This document shows, in pieces, positions 17,589-27,115 of a stretch of DNA of 44,870 nucleotides. This DNA is from Rhodocyclaceae bacterium (GTDB lineage Bacteria > Pseudomonadota > Gammaproteobacteria > Burkholderiales > Rhodocyclaceae): NCBI GenBank assembly GCA_020445765.1, contig JAGRFY010000037.1, positions 1-44,870 on the forward strand, in the 5' to 3' direction. The position numbers were made by a program, and so were the translations under genes. The notes below the pieces were generated by a model. The model was not told the DNA's origin, made no database searches, and saw only the letters and a list, made by a program, of their open reading frames with translations. The stretch's first letter is position 1. Each line of letters starts with the position of its first letter.

Positions 17589-18877
17589 GGATGTCGGCCT
17601 GCGATCGCAACCATCCGGTGGCATGGGGGCCGTTGTCGCTGCCGTTGCCGGGGCTGATCGCCTGCCTGGCAGTGGCACTGATGATGCTTTCACCGGCCGG
17701 CGCCGGCGCGCTGCTGGTCGTGCTGGCTCTGTGGGGCATCGTCGCGATCCTGCAGGGCGCGCCGGTAACGGCGGACGAACGTGAATGGGCATGGCTCAGC
17801 CTGCTGATCCCGGCCGCCTACATCCTCAACATGGCGCTCGCCGGCTGGTCGATGCACCTGCTCGACCGGCCGATGCATCTGGCCTATGGCGTGCTGCTCG
17901 CCCTGCTGCTGTCGCGTGCCGGCCTGTCGATGCGCGCGTTCGCACTGGCGGCGGCGTTCGCGGCACTGGCCGCCGGCGCGATCGCACTGTACGAAGGGCT
18001 GCTGATGGGCCAGCCACGCGTATTCGGCCTCGGCGGACGCTGGAACGCCGTGCCCTTCGGCAACTTCTCGCTGCTGGTCGGCAGCGTCGCGCTGGCTGGC
18101 GCCCTCGCCTGCCGCCACGCATCGAGGCATCCCGCCCGTTGGCTGGCGGTCGGCATGCTGGCCTTCGCGGCCGGCACCTACGCATCGATGATGTCCGGCT
18201 CGCGCGGCGGCTGGCTGGCCCTGCCGGTTCTGGTGGTGATCGCGAGCTATGCCAGCCGCAGCATCCGCCGACGCCATCGTGTGATGATCATCGGCGGCCT
18301 GCTGCTGGCGGCGCTGGCCGCGTTCTCCGCGTCGGATTCGGTGCGCCAGCGGGTGGCCAGCGCGGTCGGCAATGTCGCTGCCTTCGTCCACGCGCCGGGA
18401 GAGCTCGACAACATGGACAACGCCAGCGGCATCCGGCTGGCGATGTGGCGCTGGGGCATCCGTCACTTCGCCGAGCGGCCATGGCGCGGCATCGGCTACG
18501 CCAACTTCCCGGCCTACCGGGCTGATGCCGTGGCCCGTGGCGAGATGCCCGCCCATTTCGACGATCTCGCCAATCTGCACAACGAAATCGTGTCGAGCCT
18601 CGCCTTCGGCGGTCTGCCGAGCGCACTCGCGGTGCTCGCCTTCTGGCTGCTCGGTCTGCGCTTCTTCCTGCAGCGATTGCGCGCGAGCGAAGCTGCGGCA
18701 CCTCGATTCTTTGCCACCGCCGGACTGCTGGCCCTGGTCGGCACCGCGCTGTTCTCGATGACCGAGGGCCTGTTCGGTACTCGTCCGGGCACCTATGGTC
18801 TGACCCTGATGCTGGCGCTGCCCGCCGGCGCCCTGTGTCATCTGGCTCGCGACACCCGGCCGGAGAGAAGCTCGTGA
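17585..18877 (+). CDS. O-antigen ligase (Wzy_C / WaaL family)
   Basis: A 430-residue polytopic membrane protein with about ten hydrophobic segments. The Wzy_C region is recognisable: GMLAFAAGTYASMMSGSRGGWLALPV with the conserved Arg, then a periplasmic loop GIRLAMWRWGIRHFAERPWRGIGYANFPAYR and HNEIVSSLAFGG with the conserved His. The ATG at 17585 overlaps the previous stop (ATGA). The family joins undecaprenyl-linked glycan to lipid A-core or to proteins. Ligase rather than polymerase is favoured by the msbA/heptosyltransferase context, but this is not certain. Confidence 0.83.
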   Translation: MRMSACDRNHPVAWGPLSLPLPGLIACLAVALMMLSPAGAGALLVVLALWGIVAILQGAPVTADEREWAWLSLLIPAAYILNMALAGWSMHLLDRPMHLAYGVLLALLLSRAGLSMRAFALAAAFAALAAGAIALYEGLLMGQPRVFGLGGRWNAVPFGNFSLLVGSVALAGALACRHASRHPARWLAVGMLAFAAGTYASMMSGSRGGWLALPVLVVIASYASRSIRRRHRVMIIGGLLLAALAAFSASDSVRQRVASAVGNVAAFVHAPGELDNMDNASGIRLAMWRWGIRHFAERPWRGIGYANFPAYRADAVARGEMPAHFDDLANLHNEIVSSLAFGGLPSALAVLAFWLLGLRFFLQRLRASEAAAPRFFATAGLLALVGTALFSMTEGLFGTRPGTYGLTLMLALPAGALCHLARDTRPERSS

Positions 18878-19932
18878 GCGGCGACACCAAGGCACCGCGC
18901 ACGGTGGTGGTTCACCACCGCAGCGGCATCGGCGACCTGATCTGGCACATCCCGTACTTCCGCGCAGTCGCCGCAACAAGCCGCGACGGCAAGGTGACGG
19001 TGATCGCGCGGCCGTCGTGCTGCGCGACCGACATCCTGAGCGCCGAACCGAGCATCGAGGCGGTCATCGAGTTCGATCGCCGGCCGCGCCCTGCCGAGCA
19101 CCGCCGGGGCCGGCACGACGACTGGCGCGCCCAGTGGCAGTTCGCCCGCGAGCTGCGACGGCAGGGGTTCGATCGGGCAGTGATCTTTTCCGGGCGCATG
19201 CGCTACGGCCTGATCGCCTGGCTCGCCGGCATCGGCCAGCGCTCCGGGTTCGGCTTCACCGCCGGCGAACGCCTGTTCCTCAACAAGCCGCCGTTCATCC
19301 GACCCCACCGCGGAACCGGCAACTGGGTCTACCCGGAGGCGACGGCCTTCGCCATCGCGCAGGGTTTCGTCGCCGAACCACTGCTGCCCCGCCTGCAGGT
19401 GCCCGAGGCCCTGCGCGAGTCGGCAAGCGAGCGCTTGCAGGCGCTGCCGCGGCCACTCTACGCCCTCGCGATCGGCGCCTCCGAATCACGCAAGCGCTGG
19501 CCGATCGCCCATTTTGCCGAGCTCGCGCGCGGACTCACCGAACGGGGCTGTGGCGTCGTGCTGCTTGGTGGCACTGCCGAAGCGGACGACGCCGAAGCCA
19601 TCCTGCGGGCGGTGCCAGCCGATCTGCGCAGCGCCGTGCTGGCGCTGGCCGAACGCTCGGTGCTGAGCAGCGCAGCCACGCTGGCGGTCAGCGATTTTTG
19701 CGTCGGCAACGACACCGGCATGCTCAACGTCGGCGCGGCCGTCGAATGCACTTGCCTCGGCCTGTTCGGTGCGACCCGGCCGCTGACCCACGACCCGCAG
19801 TTGCACGCGATCGAGGGCGAATCGATGGAGCTGATCGAATCCGGCCACGTGCTCGCCAGGCTCGCCCTGCTGGGCGCGCCCGGGTTCGCCGAGACGAGCA
19901 TGCCGACGCCGCATGGCGAGGGCCTGACGTGA
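18874..19932 (+). CDS. GT9 heptosyltransferase-like glycosyltransferase
   Basis: A 352-residue GT9 family protein. VVHHRSGIGDLIWHIPYFRAVAAT at the N-terminus matches the heptosyltransferase start. YALAIGASESRKRWPIAHFAELA is the sugar-nucleotide site, and FCVGNDTGMLNVGAAVECTCLGLFGAT is the family GNDTG..H-like segment with Asn in place of the common His. A GTG start at 18874 overlaps the ligase stop (GTGA), and GGAGAG lies upstream. ADP-heptose to inner core is the family reaction; the exact sugar is unproven. Confidence 0.85.
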   Translation: MSGDTKAPRTVVVHHRSGIGDLIWHIPYFRAVAATSRDGKVTVIARPSCCATDILSAEPSIEAVIEFDRRPRPAEHRRGRHDDWRAQWQFARELRRQGFDRAVIFSGRMRYGLIAWLAGIGQRSGFGFTAGERLFLNKPPFIRPHRGTGNWVYPEATAFAIAQGFVAEPLLPRLQVPEALRESASERLQALPRPLYALAIGASESRKRWPIAHFAELARGLTERGCGVVLLGGTAEADDAEAILRAVPADLRSAVLALAERSVLSSAATLAVSDFCVGNDTGMLNVGAAVECTCLGLFGATRPLTHDPQLHAIEGESMELIESGHVLARLALLGAPGFAETSMPTPHGEGLT

Positions 19933-20888
19933 GCCCGCGCTACAGCGTCGTGATCCCGCTCTACAACAAGCACGCCCACATCGGTCGGGCGGTGGCCTCG
20001 GTGCTCGGCCAGGCCGTCCGCGATCTCGAGCTGATCGTGGTGGATGACGGTTCGACCGACGGCGGCGGCGATGTCGTGGCCGGCTTCGACGATCCGCGCC
20101 TGCGGCTGCTGCGACAGCCCAACCAGGGCGTCTCTGCCGCCCGCAATCGGGGCATCGCCGAGACCACCGGCCCCCGCGTCGCGCTGCTCGACGCCGACGA
20201 TGAGTGGGCGCCCGGCTTCCTCGGCGAAATCGACCGACTGATCGCCGAATACCCGAATGCGATCATCCACGCCACCGCCTACCGCCTGTCCGCCGGCGGC
20301 CGCAGCCGCCCGATGTCGAACTGGAAGGCGATGCGAGACGGCCCCGAACGGCGGCTGATCGACTACCTCGATTGCCTGGGGCGCGATGTCTTCCCGTTTT
20401 CGGCCAGTTCGGTATGCGTCGCGCGAACGGCGTTCGAGCGCGCCGGCGGCTTCGATACGGGGCTTGCGGTCGGCGACGACGTGCTGATGTGGATCCGGCT
20501 GGCACAACAGGGCATGGTGGCCTGGAGCAGCGCCGAACTCTCCTTCTATCACCGCGACGCCGAGAATCGCGCCCTCGAGCACCCGCGGCGACTCGAGCGC
20601 GAGCTCGATTTCCTGGATCACCTCGTCGCGCATTGCCGCGGCGACTGGCATGACAGCGCCTCCGCGCCGGCGCTGCGCCGATTCGTATCGGGCAAGATTG
20701 CCGGCACCGCCGCCCGTCTGCTGCGCGTCAACGACGCGTGCCGAGCGCGGCAGTGCCTCGACCGCAATCGCGACCTGCTGCTCTACCGCCATGCGCTGCG
20801 CATCGAGGCCCGTCTCATCCGCCACGGCATTGCTCGCCGACTGGCCGGCCGGGCGCGCGAGCAGGCGAAGCACGAGGGTCGCGGCTGA
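19929..20888 (+). CDS. GT2 family glycosyltransferase
   Basis: A 319-residue GT-A enzyme. YSVVIPLYNKHAHIGRAVASVL starts the fold. VVDDGSTDGGG is the nucleotide-sugar Asp pair and LLDADDEWAPGF the metal-binding D-x-D region. FERAGGFDTGLAVGDDVLMWIRLAQ contains the acceptor-side acidic residues. No C-terminal membrane anchor is present. A GTG start at 19929 shares bases with the previous stop. It likely adds a sugar to the LPS outer core or O-unit; donor unknown. A 173-bp gap follows. Confidence 0.88.
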   Translation: MSPRYSVVIPLYNKHAHIGRAVASVLGQAVRDLELIVVDDGSTDGGGDVVAGFDDPRLRLLRQPNQGVSAARNRGIAETTGPRVALLDADDEWAPGFLGEIDRLIAEYPNAIIHATAYRLSAGGRSRPMSNWKAMRDGPERRLIDYLDCLGRDVFPFSASSVCVARTAFERAGGFDTGLAVGDDVLMWIRLAQQGMVAWSSAELSFYHRDAENRALEHPRRLERELDFLDHLVAHCRGDWHDSASAPALRRFVSGKIAGTAARLLRVNDACRARQCLDRNRDLLLYRHALRIEARLIRHGIARRLAGRAREQAKHEGRG

Positions 20889-20978
20889 TGCAACGGCACG
20901 TCTTCGCGACCTGCACCGGAATCCATCCGATGTCGCCGGCAAGGCAGCGTCCGACGACGGCGGCCATCGGCGCCAGCC

Positions 20979-20996
20979 CGGTGACCCGGGTCACCG
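20979..20996. repeat. 18-bp perfect palindrome in the LPS operon gap
   Basis: CGGTGACCCGGGTCACCG is its own reverse complement. It lies in the only sizeable gap (20889-21061) of an otherwise overlapping operon, 65 bases before the next start. It could be an operator, an internal attenuator or chance in GC-rich DNA. No other element was recognised in this gap. Confidence 0.5.
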
Positions 20997-21061
20997 CGAA
21001 AAACCTGCACGATCGCAGCCTGCCGGCGCCGGGCTTCAGGAATTCCCGGTAGGCAGCGGCG

Positions 21062-22132
21062 ATGCGCATCCTGCAAATCCTTCACAACCACAAGGCCGGC
21101 GGCGCCGAGAACCACCTCGCCGCGCTGAGTGAAGGGCTGCGCGCCCGCGGCCACGAGATCGAGTTCGTCGGCGCCGCGAGTTCTCGGGTCGCGGGGATGA
21201 TGGGCGCCGCCGGGTTCCCGGTGCACGACCTCGACTTCCGCGGCCACTACGACCTGCCGTCGCTGTACAGGCTGGTGGCGCTGGCCCGCCGCGGCCGCTT
21301 CGACCTGATCCACACCCATCTGGTCCGCGCCGCCCGCTATGGCCGACTGGCCGCCGCCGCCAGCCGCACACCGTTGACCTGCACCGTGCATGACCTGTTG
21401 AGCTGGCGCCACTATCCACGCCGCAGCCGGATCATCGCGGTCTCCGACGCGGTGCGGCGGAATCTTGTCGACAAGGGCTTCGACGCCGGCCGCATCCACG
21501 TGATCCACCCGGGCGCGCGCGACTGCAGCCTCGGCGACGGTACCGCAGAGGCACGGGTCGAGGCCCGAGCCGAACTCGGCCTCGACGACGACACCACCGC
21601 CATCGGCATCATCGGTCGGGTCGCGGAGGTCAAGGCCCACGATGTCGCGCTCGAAGCCATCGGACAGCTGGCCGCACTGACTGCCCGGCCCTTCCGCCTC
21701 GTCATCGTCGGCCCGCTGACCGGCTGGGGTCGTGAGCTCCAGGCGCGCTGCACACGACCCGAGGTAAGCTGGCTCGGTGCGCGCCAGGACATTCCGCGTC
21801 TGCTCGCGGCGATCGACATCTGCATCCAGCCCTCCCTCAGCGAAGGCATGCCGCTGGCCCTGATGGAAGCCGCTTCGGCCGCCAAGCCGGTGGTCGCAAG
21901 CAAGGTCGGCGGCGTGCCGGAGATCATCGAGGACGAGCACAGCGGGCTGCTGATCCCACCGCGCTCGGCCAGCGAACTGGCCGCCGCCCTCGCCCGGCTG
22001 ATCGAGCGGCCCAGCGAGGCTCGACGATTCGGCGAGTGCCTGCACGGCCGCTTCGCCAGCGAATTCTCGCTGGCGGTGATGGTCCAGCGAACCGAGCAGC
22101 ACTATCGCGCCATGCTCCAGGGTGACCGATGA
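21062..22132 (+). CDS. GT4 family glycosyltransferase
   Basis: A 356-residue GT-B enzyme. MRILQILHNHKAGGAENHLAALSEGL is the N-terminal Gly-rich acceptor loop. IGIIGRVAEVKAHDVALEAI and the acidic E-x7-E motif (PSLSEGMPLALMEAASAAKPVVASKVGGVPEI) define the donor site of GT4. It starts after the 173-bp gap without a clear ribosome site. The GT9 gene downstream overlaps by 4 bases. The role is sugar addition to the LPS core or another surface glycan. Confidence 0.9.
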   Translation: MRILQILHNHKAGGAENHLAALSEGLRARGHEIEFVGAASSRVAGMMGAAGFPVHDLDFRGHYDLPSLYRLVALARRGRFDLIHTHLVRAARYGRLAAAASRTPLTCTVHDLLSWRHYPRRSRIIAVSDAVRRNLVDKGFDAGRIHVIHPGARDCSLGDGTAEARVEARAELGLDDDTTAIGIIGRVAEVKAHDVALEAIGQLAALTARPFRLVIVGPLTGWGRELQARCTRPEVSWLGARQDIPRLLAAIDICIQPSLSEGMPLALMEAASAAKPVVASKVGGVPEIIEDEHSGLLIPPRSASELAAALARLIERPSEARRFGECLHGRFASEFSLAVMVQRTEQHYRAMLQGDR

Positions 22133-23160
22133 AGCGGGTACTGGTGGTACGCAGCTCGGCGATCGGAGACGTGGTCTTCGCGTCACCGTTCGCGGCGGCG
22201 CTGAAACGCCGCCATCCCGATGCCCATCTGGCCTGGCTGGTCGAGCCCGGCATCCACGAACTGATCGAGGCGGACCCGGCCATCGACGAACTGATCCTTT
22301 GGCCGAAGGGCGAATGGCGCCGGCTGATGCGCGAACGCCGGCTGGTCGAGCTCGCCCGCACCGTGCGGCGCTTTGCGCGCACGCTGCGCGAACGGCGCTT
22401 CGATACCGCGATCGACCTGCAGAGCCTGCTCAAGAGCGGGCTGCTGACCTGGATGTCGGGGGCGCCACGACGCATCGGCCTCGGCTCGCGCGAAGGCAGC
22501 CAGTGGTTGATGACCGAGGTCGTCGCGAAGGGCGGCGACGACCGTCGCATCAGTTCGGAGTATCGCTACCTCGCCGAACAGCTCGGCTTCGATACCAACG
22601 ATTTCCTGCCGCGGTTGCACGTCGCCGGGCCGGTCTCCGACCGCGTCCACGCCTTGCTTGCCGAGCGCGGGCTCGCGCCGGGCGGCTACGCGGCGCTTGC
22701 GCCATTCACGACGCGGCCGCAGAAGCATTGGTTCGAAGACGCCTGGCAGGCGCTGCTGCCGCGGCTCGCGACCGAGCTCGGCCTGCGCCCGGTGATCCTC
22801 GGCGGCCCCGCCGACCGGGCCGCCGCCGAACGCATCGCCGCGGCCGAACCGCGAACGGTGGTGCTGGCCGGTGACACCCGGCTGCCGGAAGCGGCGGCGC
22901 TGGTGCGCGACGCTGCCCTGCTGATCGGCGTCGATACCGGCCTGACCCACATGGGCATCGCCTTCGCCCGACCGACGGTCGCACTGTTCGGTTCCACCCG
23001 CCCCTATCTCGACACCGGCCGCGACAACGCCCGCGTCATCTGGCTCGGACTCGAATGCTCGCCCTGTCGGCGCCGGCCGACCTGCAACGGCGCCTTCACC
23101 TGCCTGCGGGACATCTCGGCCGATGCGGTGCTGCGTGAGGCCGCGCAGGTGCTCGGTTGA
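22129..23160 (+). CDS. GT9 heptosyltransferase (WaaC/WaaF type)
   Basis: A 343-residue GT9 enzyme. MKRVLVVRSSAIGDVVFASPF is the canonical heptosyltransferase start. FTTRPQKHWFEDAWQALLPRLA carries the phosphate-binding Lys, and LLIGVDTGLTHMGIAFARPTVALFGSTRP is the D-T-G-x2-H motif. A C-terminal cysteine-rich stretch (CSPCRRRPTCNGAFTC) is common in GT9. Of the two GT9 genes here this is the more canonical. It likely adds a heptose to Kdo-lipid A or heptose I at the inner membrane. Confidence 0.9.
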   Translation: MKRVLVVRSSAIGDVVFASPFAAALKRRHPDAHLAWLVEPGIHELIEADPAIDELILWPKGEWRRLMRERRLVELARTVRRFARTLRERRFDTAIDLQSLLKSGLLTWMSGAPRRIGLGSREGSQWLMTEVVAKGGDDRRISSEYRYLAEQLGFDTNDFLPRLHVAGPVSDRVHALLAERGLAPGGYAALAPFTTRPQKHWFEDAWQALLPRLATELGLRPVILGGPADRAAAERIAAAEPRTVVLAGDTRLPEAAALVRDAALLIGVDTGLTHMGIAFARPTVALFGSTRPYLDTGRDNARVIWLGLECSPCRRRPTCNGAFTCLRDISADAVLREAAQVLG

Positions 23161-24251
23161 TGAAGGTGCTGCACGTCGAATCCGGCCGCTACCTGTACGG
23201 TGGCGCGCGCCAGGTCCTCTACATCCTCGAAGGGCTGAAGGCCCGCGGCGTGGACAACCTGCTGGCCTGCCCGGCCGGCAGTGACATCGCGGCGGCGGCC
23301 GGCGATGCCGCGCAGGTGTTCGAACTGCCCATGCGCGGCGATGCGGATGTCCCGCTCGCGCTGCGCCTATACCGGCTGATGCGGCACCAGGCACCCGATC
23401 TCGTGCACCTTCACAGCCGCCGCGGCGCCGATCTCTTCGGCGGCATCGCCGCGCGCATGGCGGGCCTGCCGTGCGTGCTCTCGCGTCGCGTCGACAATCC
23501 CGAGCCGCGCTGGCTGGTGGGGCTGAAGTATCGTCTGTTCGATCATGTCGTGACGATCTCGGAGGGCATCCGACAGGTGCTGCTCGACGAAGGCCTGGCG
23601 GCCGACAAGGTGAGCTGCGTGCGCAGCGCGCTCGATCCGACGCCGTATCTTGCGTCCTGCGACCGCGCCGCGATGCGACGGGGCCTGGGCATTGCCGAGG
23701 ACGCGCCGGTGGCGGCGATGGTGGCCCAGCTGATCGAACGCAAGGGTCATCGTCACGTGCTGGCGGCCTTGCCCCGCGTGCTCGAACGCCACCCGTCGCT
23801 GCACCTGCTGGTCTTCGGTCGCGGCCCGCTGGAGGATTCGCTGCGGCAGGCGATCGTCGACGCGGGGCTGGCCACTCAGGTGCACCTGATGGGCTTCGTC
23901 GATGACCTGCCTGCCCGACTTGGCTGCATCGACCTGTTGCTCCACCCGGCCGACATGGAAGGCCTCGGCGTCTCGCTGCTACAGGCCGCCGCTGCCGGCG
24001 TGGCGATCGTCGCGAGCCGCGCCGGCGGCATGCCCGAGGCGGTCGAGGACGGCGTCACCGGGCTGTTGATCGCGCCCGGTGACGTGGACGCGCTGGCGGC
24101 CGCGGCGATCCGCCTGCTCGACGACCCGGCACTGCGGGCGCGCATGGGCGCGGCCGGCCGCCGCCGGGTACTGGCCGAGTTCTCGGTCGACACCATGTGC
24201 GACGGTAATCTCGCGGTCTATCGCCGACTGCTCGGAAACGCGGCGCCATGA
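23160..24251 (+). CDS. GT4 family glycosyltransferase
   Basis: A 363-residue GT-B enzyme. MKVLHVESGRYLYGGARQVLYIL opens the fold. HLHSRRGADLFGGIAARMAGLPCVLSRRVDNP, then VAQLIERKGHRHVLAALP and the donor-site motif ADMEGLGVSLLQAAAAGVAIVASRAGGMPEAV follow. The ATG at 23160 shares a base with the previous stop (TGATG). A TTG one codon earlier is an unlikely start. It resembles core glycosyltransferases that sit beside heptosyltransferases. Confidence 0.9.
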   Translation: MKVLHVESGRYLYGGARQVLYILEGLKARGVDNLLACPAGSDIAAAAGDAAQVFELPMRGDADVPLALRLYRLMRHQAPDLVHLHSRRGADLFGGIAARMAGLPCVLSRRVDNPEPRWLVGLKYRLFDHVVTISEGIRQVLLDEGLAADKVSCVRSALDPTPYLASCDRAAMRRGLGIAEDAPVAAMVAQLIERKGHRHVLAALPRVLERHPSLHLLVFGRGPLEDSLRQAIVDAGLATQVHLMGFVDDLPARLGCIDLLLHPADMEGLGVSLLQAAAAGVAIVASRAGGMPEAVEDGVTGLLIAPGDVDALAAAAIRLLDDPALRARMGAAGRRRVLAEFSVDTMCDGNLAVYRRLLGNAAP

Positions 24252-25318
24252 AATCGCTGCACCTGATCGGCAGCAAGCACATGGGTGGTGCCGAGCGCTG
24301 GTTCGCCCGATTCCTGCCCGCGATGCAACGCCATGGCGAGACGGTCGAGGCTGTGGTGAGACGTGGTTCCGACATCGCGCGGCAATTGCCGCCCGGGCTG
24401 CCGACCCGGCATCTCGGATTCCGCACGGTGTGGGATCCGCTGTCGCGTTTCGAGGTGTCGCGGCTGCTGGCGACCAGTGACGCGCCGATCGTGCAGACCT
24501 ACATGGGCCGGGCCACCCGACTGACGCGGCTGCCCCCGGGCGGCGGCCGGGTGCACGTGTCGCGCCTCGGCGGCTACTACAAGCTCGACCCATTCGTCCA
24601 TGCCCACGCCTGGATCGGCAATACCCGCGGCCTGTGCGACTGGATGATCCGTGGCGGCCTGCCGGCGGCGAAGGTGTATCACATCACCAACTTCGCCGAT
24701 CCGGCGCGCGATGTCGCACCGGAAGAACTCGATGCCCTGCGCACCGACATCGCGCTGGCGGACGACGAACTGCTGATGGTCACCGCCGGCCGCCTGCTCG
24801 ACGTCAAGGGCCACCGCTACCTGATCGACGCCCTCGCCCGCCTGCCGGCCGAACTCGACGGCCGCCGCCTGCGCCTGGCAATCCTCGGCGACGGCGACCT
24901 GATGGACGCCCTCGCCGAGCAGGCCCGCCAGGCCGGTGTCGCCGACCGGGTGCTGCTGGCCGGCTGGCAGCGCGAGCCGGCGCCCTGGTTTCGGCTCGCC
25001 GATCTGGTGGTCTTTCCGAGCCGCGATCCGGAGACCCTCGGCAACGTCATCCTCGAGGCCTGGGCCTACGGCCGACCGCTGGTGTGCACGGCCTTCCGCG
25101 GCGCACGGGAAATCACCCGCCAGGGCGAGGACGCGTGGGTGGTGCCGTGCGACGATGCGCCTGCGCTTGCCGGCGGCATTCGCACCGTGATCGACGACCG
25201 GGCGCTGCAGCAGCGCATGGTCGCAGCCGGCCTGCAGCGCATTGCCAGGGATTTCGGCGAGGCCGCAGTCATCGGTCAATATCGTGCGTTGTACGCCGAT
25301 TTGCTGGACAATCGCTGA
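24248..25318 (+). CDS. GT4 family glycosyltransferase
   Basis: A 356-residue GT-B enzyme. MKSLHLIGSKHMGGAERWFARFL is the N-terminal loop. TAGRLLDVKGHRYLIDAL and VVFPSRDPETLGNVILEAWAYGRPLVCTAFRGAREI form the donor site with the two acidic residues of the family. It overlaps the previous gene by ATGA, and the deacetylase start follows its stop directly. The pattern SRDPETLGNVILEAWA is shared with GT4 enzymes in LPS core clusters. Confidence 0.9.
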   Translation: MKSLHLIGSKHMGGAERWFARFLPAMQRHGETVEAVVRRGSDIARQLPPGLPTRHLGFRTVWDPLSRFEVSRLLATSDAPIVQTYMGRATRLTRLPPGGGRVHVSRLGGYYKLDPFVHAHAWIGNTRGLCDWMIRGGLPAAKVYHITNFADPARDVAPEELDALRTDIALADDELLMVTAGRLLDVKGHRYLIDALARLPAELDGRRLRLAILGDGDLMDALAEQARQAGVADRVLLAGWQREPAPWFRLADLVVFPSRDPETLGNVILEAWAYGRPLVCTAFRGAREITRQGEDAWVVPCDDAPALAGGIRTVIDDRALQQRMVAAGLQRIARDFGEAAVIGQYRALYADLLDNR

Positions 25319-26131
25319 ATGGACGGCGCCGGCATCAACATCCTGATGTATCACCAGGTCGGGCGATTCGAGCCGATGAAGGCCCATCGCTCGACCTACT
25401 GCGACCATCGCCGTTTCGCATCGCAGATGCGCTACCTCAAGCGTTTCGACTACACCGTGCTGTCGTTGCCGTCGGCCCTCGCCTGCCTGCGCGGCGAGCG
25501 GCCGATTCCGCCGCGGGCGGTCGTGCTGACCTTCGATGACGGCTACGAGAACTTCTACGAATACGCCTGGCCGGTGCTCCGGCAGCACGGCTACCCGGCG
25601 ATGGTGTATCTGATCTCGAGCATGCTCGGACAGCCGTCACGCTGGTTCGCGGCCGACGGCCGGGACACGCCGCCGCTGATGAGTGCAGCCCGGGTGCGCC
25701 AGTTGCGCGCCGAAGGAGTCGATTTCGGCGCCCATTCGGTCAGCCATGTCCGGCTCGCCAAGCAGCAGGACACCGCGCAGATCCGGCGCGAGGTGTTCGA
25801 CTCGAAGGCGATGCTGGAAGACGTGCTGGGCGAGGCGGTGCCGCATTTCTGCTACCCCTACGGCAGCCACGATCGCCGCGTCGTCGACGCGGTGGCCGAC
25901 GCCGGCTTCGAGTCGGCCACCACCTGCGTTCGATCGCCGGCAACGCACGCCGACGATCCGCTGACCCTGCCGCGCAAGGCGATATCCTTCGGCGACAATC
26001 TGATCGGCTATTTCTGGCGCCTGCACGTCAAGAACACGTCGAAGGTGCCGGTGATCCGGCGCGAAGGCATGAGCTTCGCCGCGCGCGGCGTCGCGGTCGC
26101 GGCGGCAGGCGCCGGACCGCTGCGCAGCTAG
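25319..26131 (+). CDS. NodB-type polysaccharide deacetylase
   Basis: A 270-residue carbohydrate esterase family 4 protein. LTFDDGYENF holds the catalytic Asp and metal Asp. FGAHSVSHVRLA supplies the H-x3-H metal ligands. HFCYPYGSHDRRVVDAVADAGF is the further active-site loop. No signal peptide is evident, so it may act on a cytoplasmic lipid-linked intermediate (N-acetyl removal from an aminosugar). The start codon begins immediately after the preceding stop. It is the last gene of the glycan operon. Confidence 0.9.
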   Translation: MDGAGINILMYHQVGRFEPMKAHRSTYCDHRRFASQMRYLKRFDYTVLSLPSALACLRGERPIPPRAVVLTFDDGYENFYEYAWPVLRQHGYPAMVYLISSMLGQPSRWFAADGRDTPPLMSAARVRQLRAEGVDFGAHSVSHVRLAKQQDTAQIRREVFDSKAMLEDVLGEAVPHFCYPYGSHDRRVVDAVADAGFESATTCVRSPATHADDPLTLPRKAISFGDNLIGYFWRLHVKNTSKVPVIRREGMSFAARGVAVAAAGAGPLRS

Positions 26132-26204
26132 GCGCAGCCCGACGGGAGATTTCGGCAAGGGCAGGCGCCGGCGCGAAAGTGCCGCACAAGCCTGCCGACG
26201 ACGT

Positions 26205-26831
26205 TCAACTGCCGCCGAGCCTCAGCAGCAACATCAGATTGCCGATCGCGATCGCGGCGATTCCGGTCCAACGCCGCGAGCGGCGGGGGAAGTCGGCATC
26301 GAATCCGGTGGCGAGTGTGCGCGCCAGCAGTCCGCCCCCGAGGACCACAGCACCGGCCGAAACCGACAGCCCGAGCAGATAGGCGGTCAGCGGCGCCGGT
26401 TCCGAACCGACGATCGCCCCGGCCAGCGCCATGCCGTGGAACAGCGCGGCAGAGCCGATCATCGCGGCCGTCCACCACGGTCCGACGTCGCGTCGGGACA
26501 ACGCGGCGGCGCCGACGCCGACCAGGGTCAGGACGCACAGGGGCTCGGCCAGCGGCATCGTCAATCCGGAAACCGCGGCCAGCACGCCTGCGAGGATTCC
26601 GATCGCCAGCGCCATCACCGACGGCGATTGGTGGCGCAGCGGTCGAAACGCCAGCAGCATCGCGGTGGTCAGCAGATAGAGGAAGTGATCCGGGCCGATG
26701 AACGGATGCGCGAGACCGGAGACGAAGCCCTCCAGCAGGCTCCCGGGGGTGGCGCCGTCCATCAGGTGATGGGCGCTCGCCGCCGGTGACATCGCGAGGC
26801 CGGCGATCGAACAGACGGCGCCAGCCGTCAT
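26205..26831 (-). CDS. HupE/UreJ-like metal permease
   Basis: A ~208-residue membrane protein. An N-terminal signal-like helix ends at SPAASAHHLM, giving an exposed His pair. GLAHPFIGPDHFLYLL is the H-x6-DH signature of HupE/UreJ nickel/cobalt permeases. Five or six further helices follow. The ATG at 26831 gives a normal signal peptide; an in-frame ATG at 26894 is the alternative. No hydrogenase or urease gene is in view. Cobalt supply for the cobalamin genes 13 kb away is possible but speculative. Confidence 0.83.
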   Translation of the reverse strand: MTAGAVCSIAGLAMSPAASAHHLMDGATPGSLLEGFVSGLAHPFIGPDHFLYLLTTAMLLAFRPLRHQSPSVMALAIGILAGVLAAVSGLTMPLAEPLCVLTLVGVGAAALSRRDVGPWWTAAMIGSAALFHGMALAGAIVGSEPAPLTAYLLGLSVSAGAVVLGGGLLARTLATGFDADFPRRSRRWTGIAAIAIGNLMLLLRLGGS

Positions 26832-27115
26832 CGGAATGCGGGAGGACGCGAGGTGGGTGCGGTCGCAGGCCACCGCATATTCCGGTCGTCGCATGCTATT
26901 CAGGATGAGTATCGATTGCGCGAACTATGCAGACGATTTTCGCCGGCGCCAAGACCAGCGGCGTCATGACGGCAAAATATGTCACGACGCCGGACGAAAT
27001 GTTCGTCCGACCGCCCGTGCGCCCGGCACGCGGGGCTTCGACCCAAGACGCCGACAGGCGACCGCCGCGTGCGCGACGGCTGCGAGCGCCCGGCCAGCGA
27101 ACCTACCTGCTGCCG

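Noticed and set aside
20888-21052. A 55-residue open frame in the glycan operon gap, starting on the GT2 stop
   Set aside because: Although it begins with a coupled ATG, the translation has no hydrophobic core or motif, and it covers the palindrome at 20979-20996. Not enough support to call a gene.
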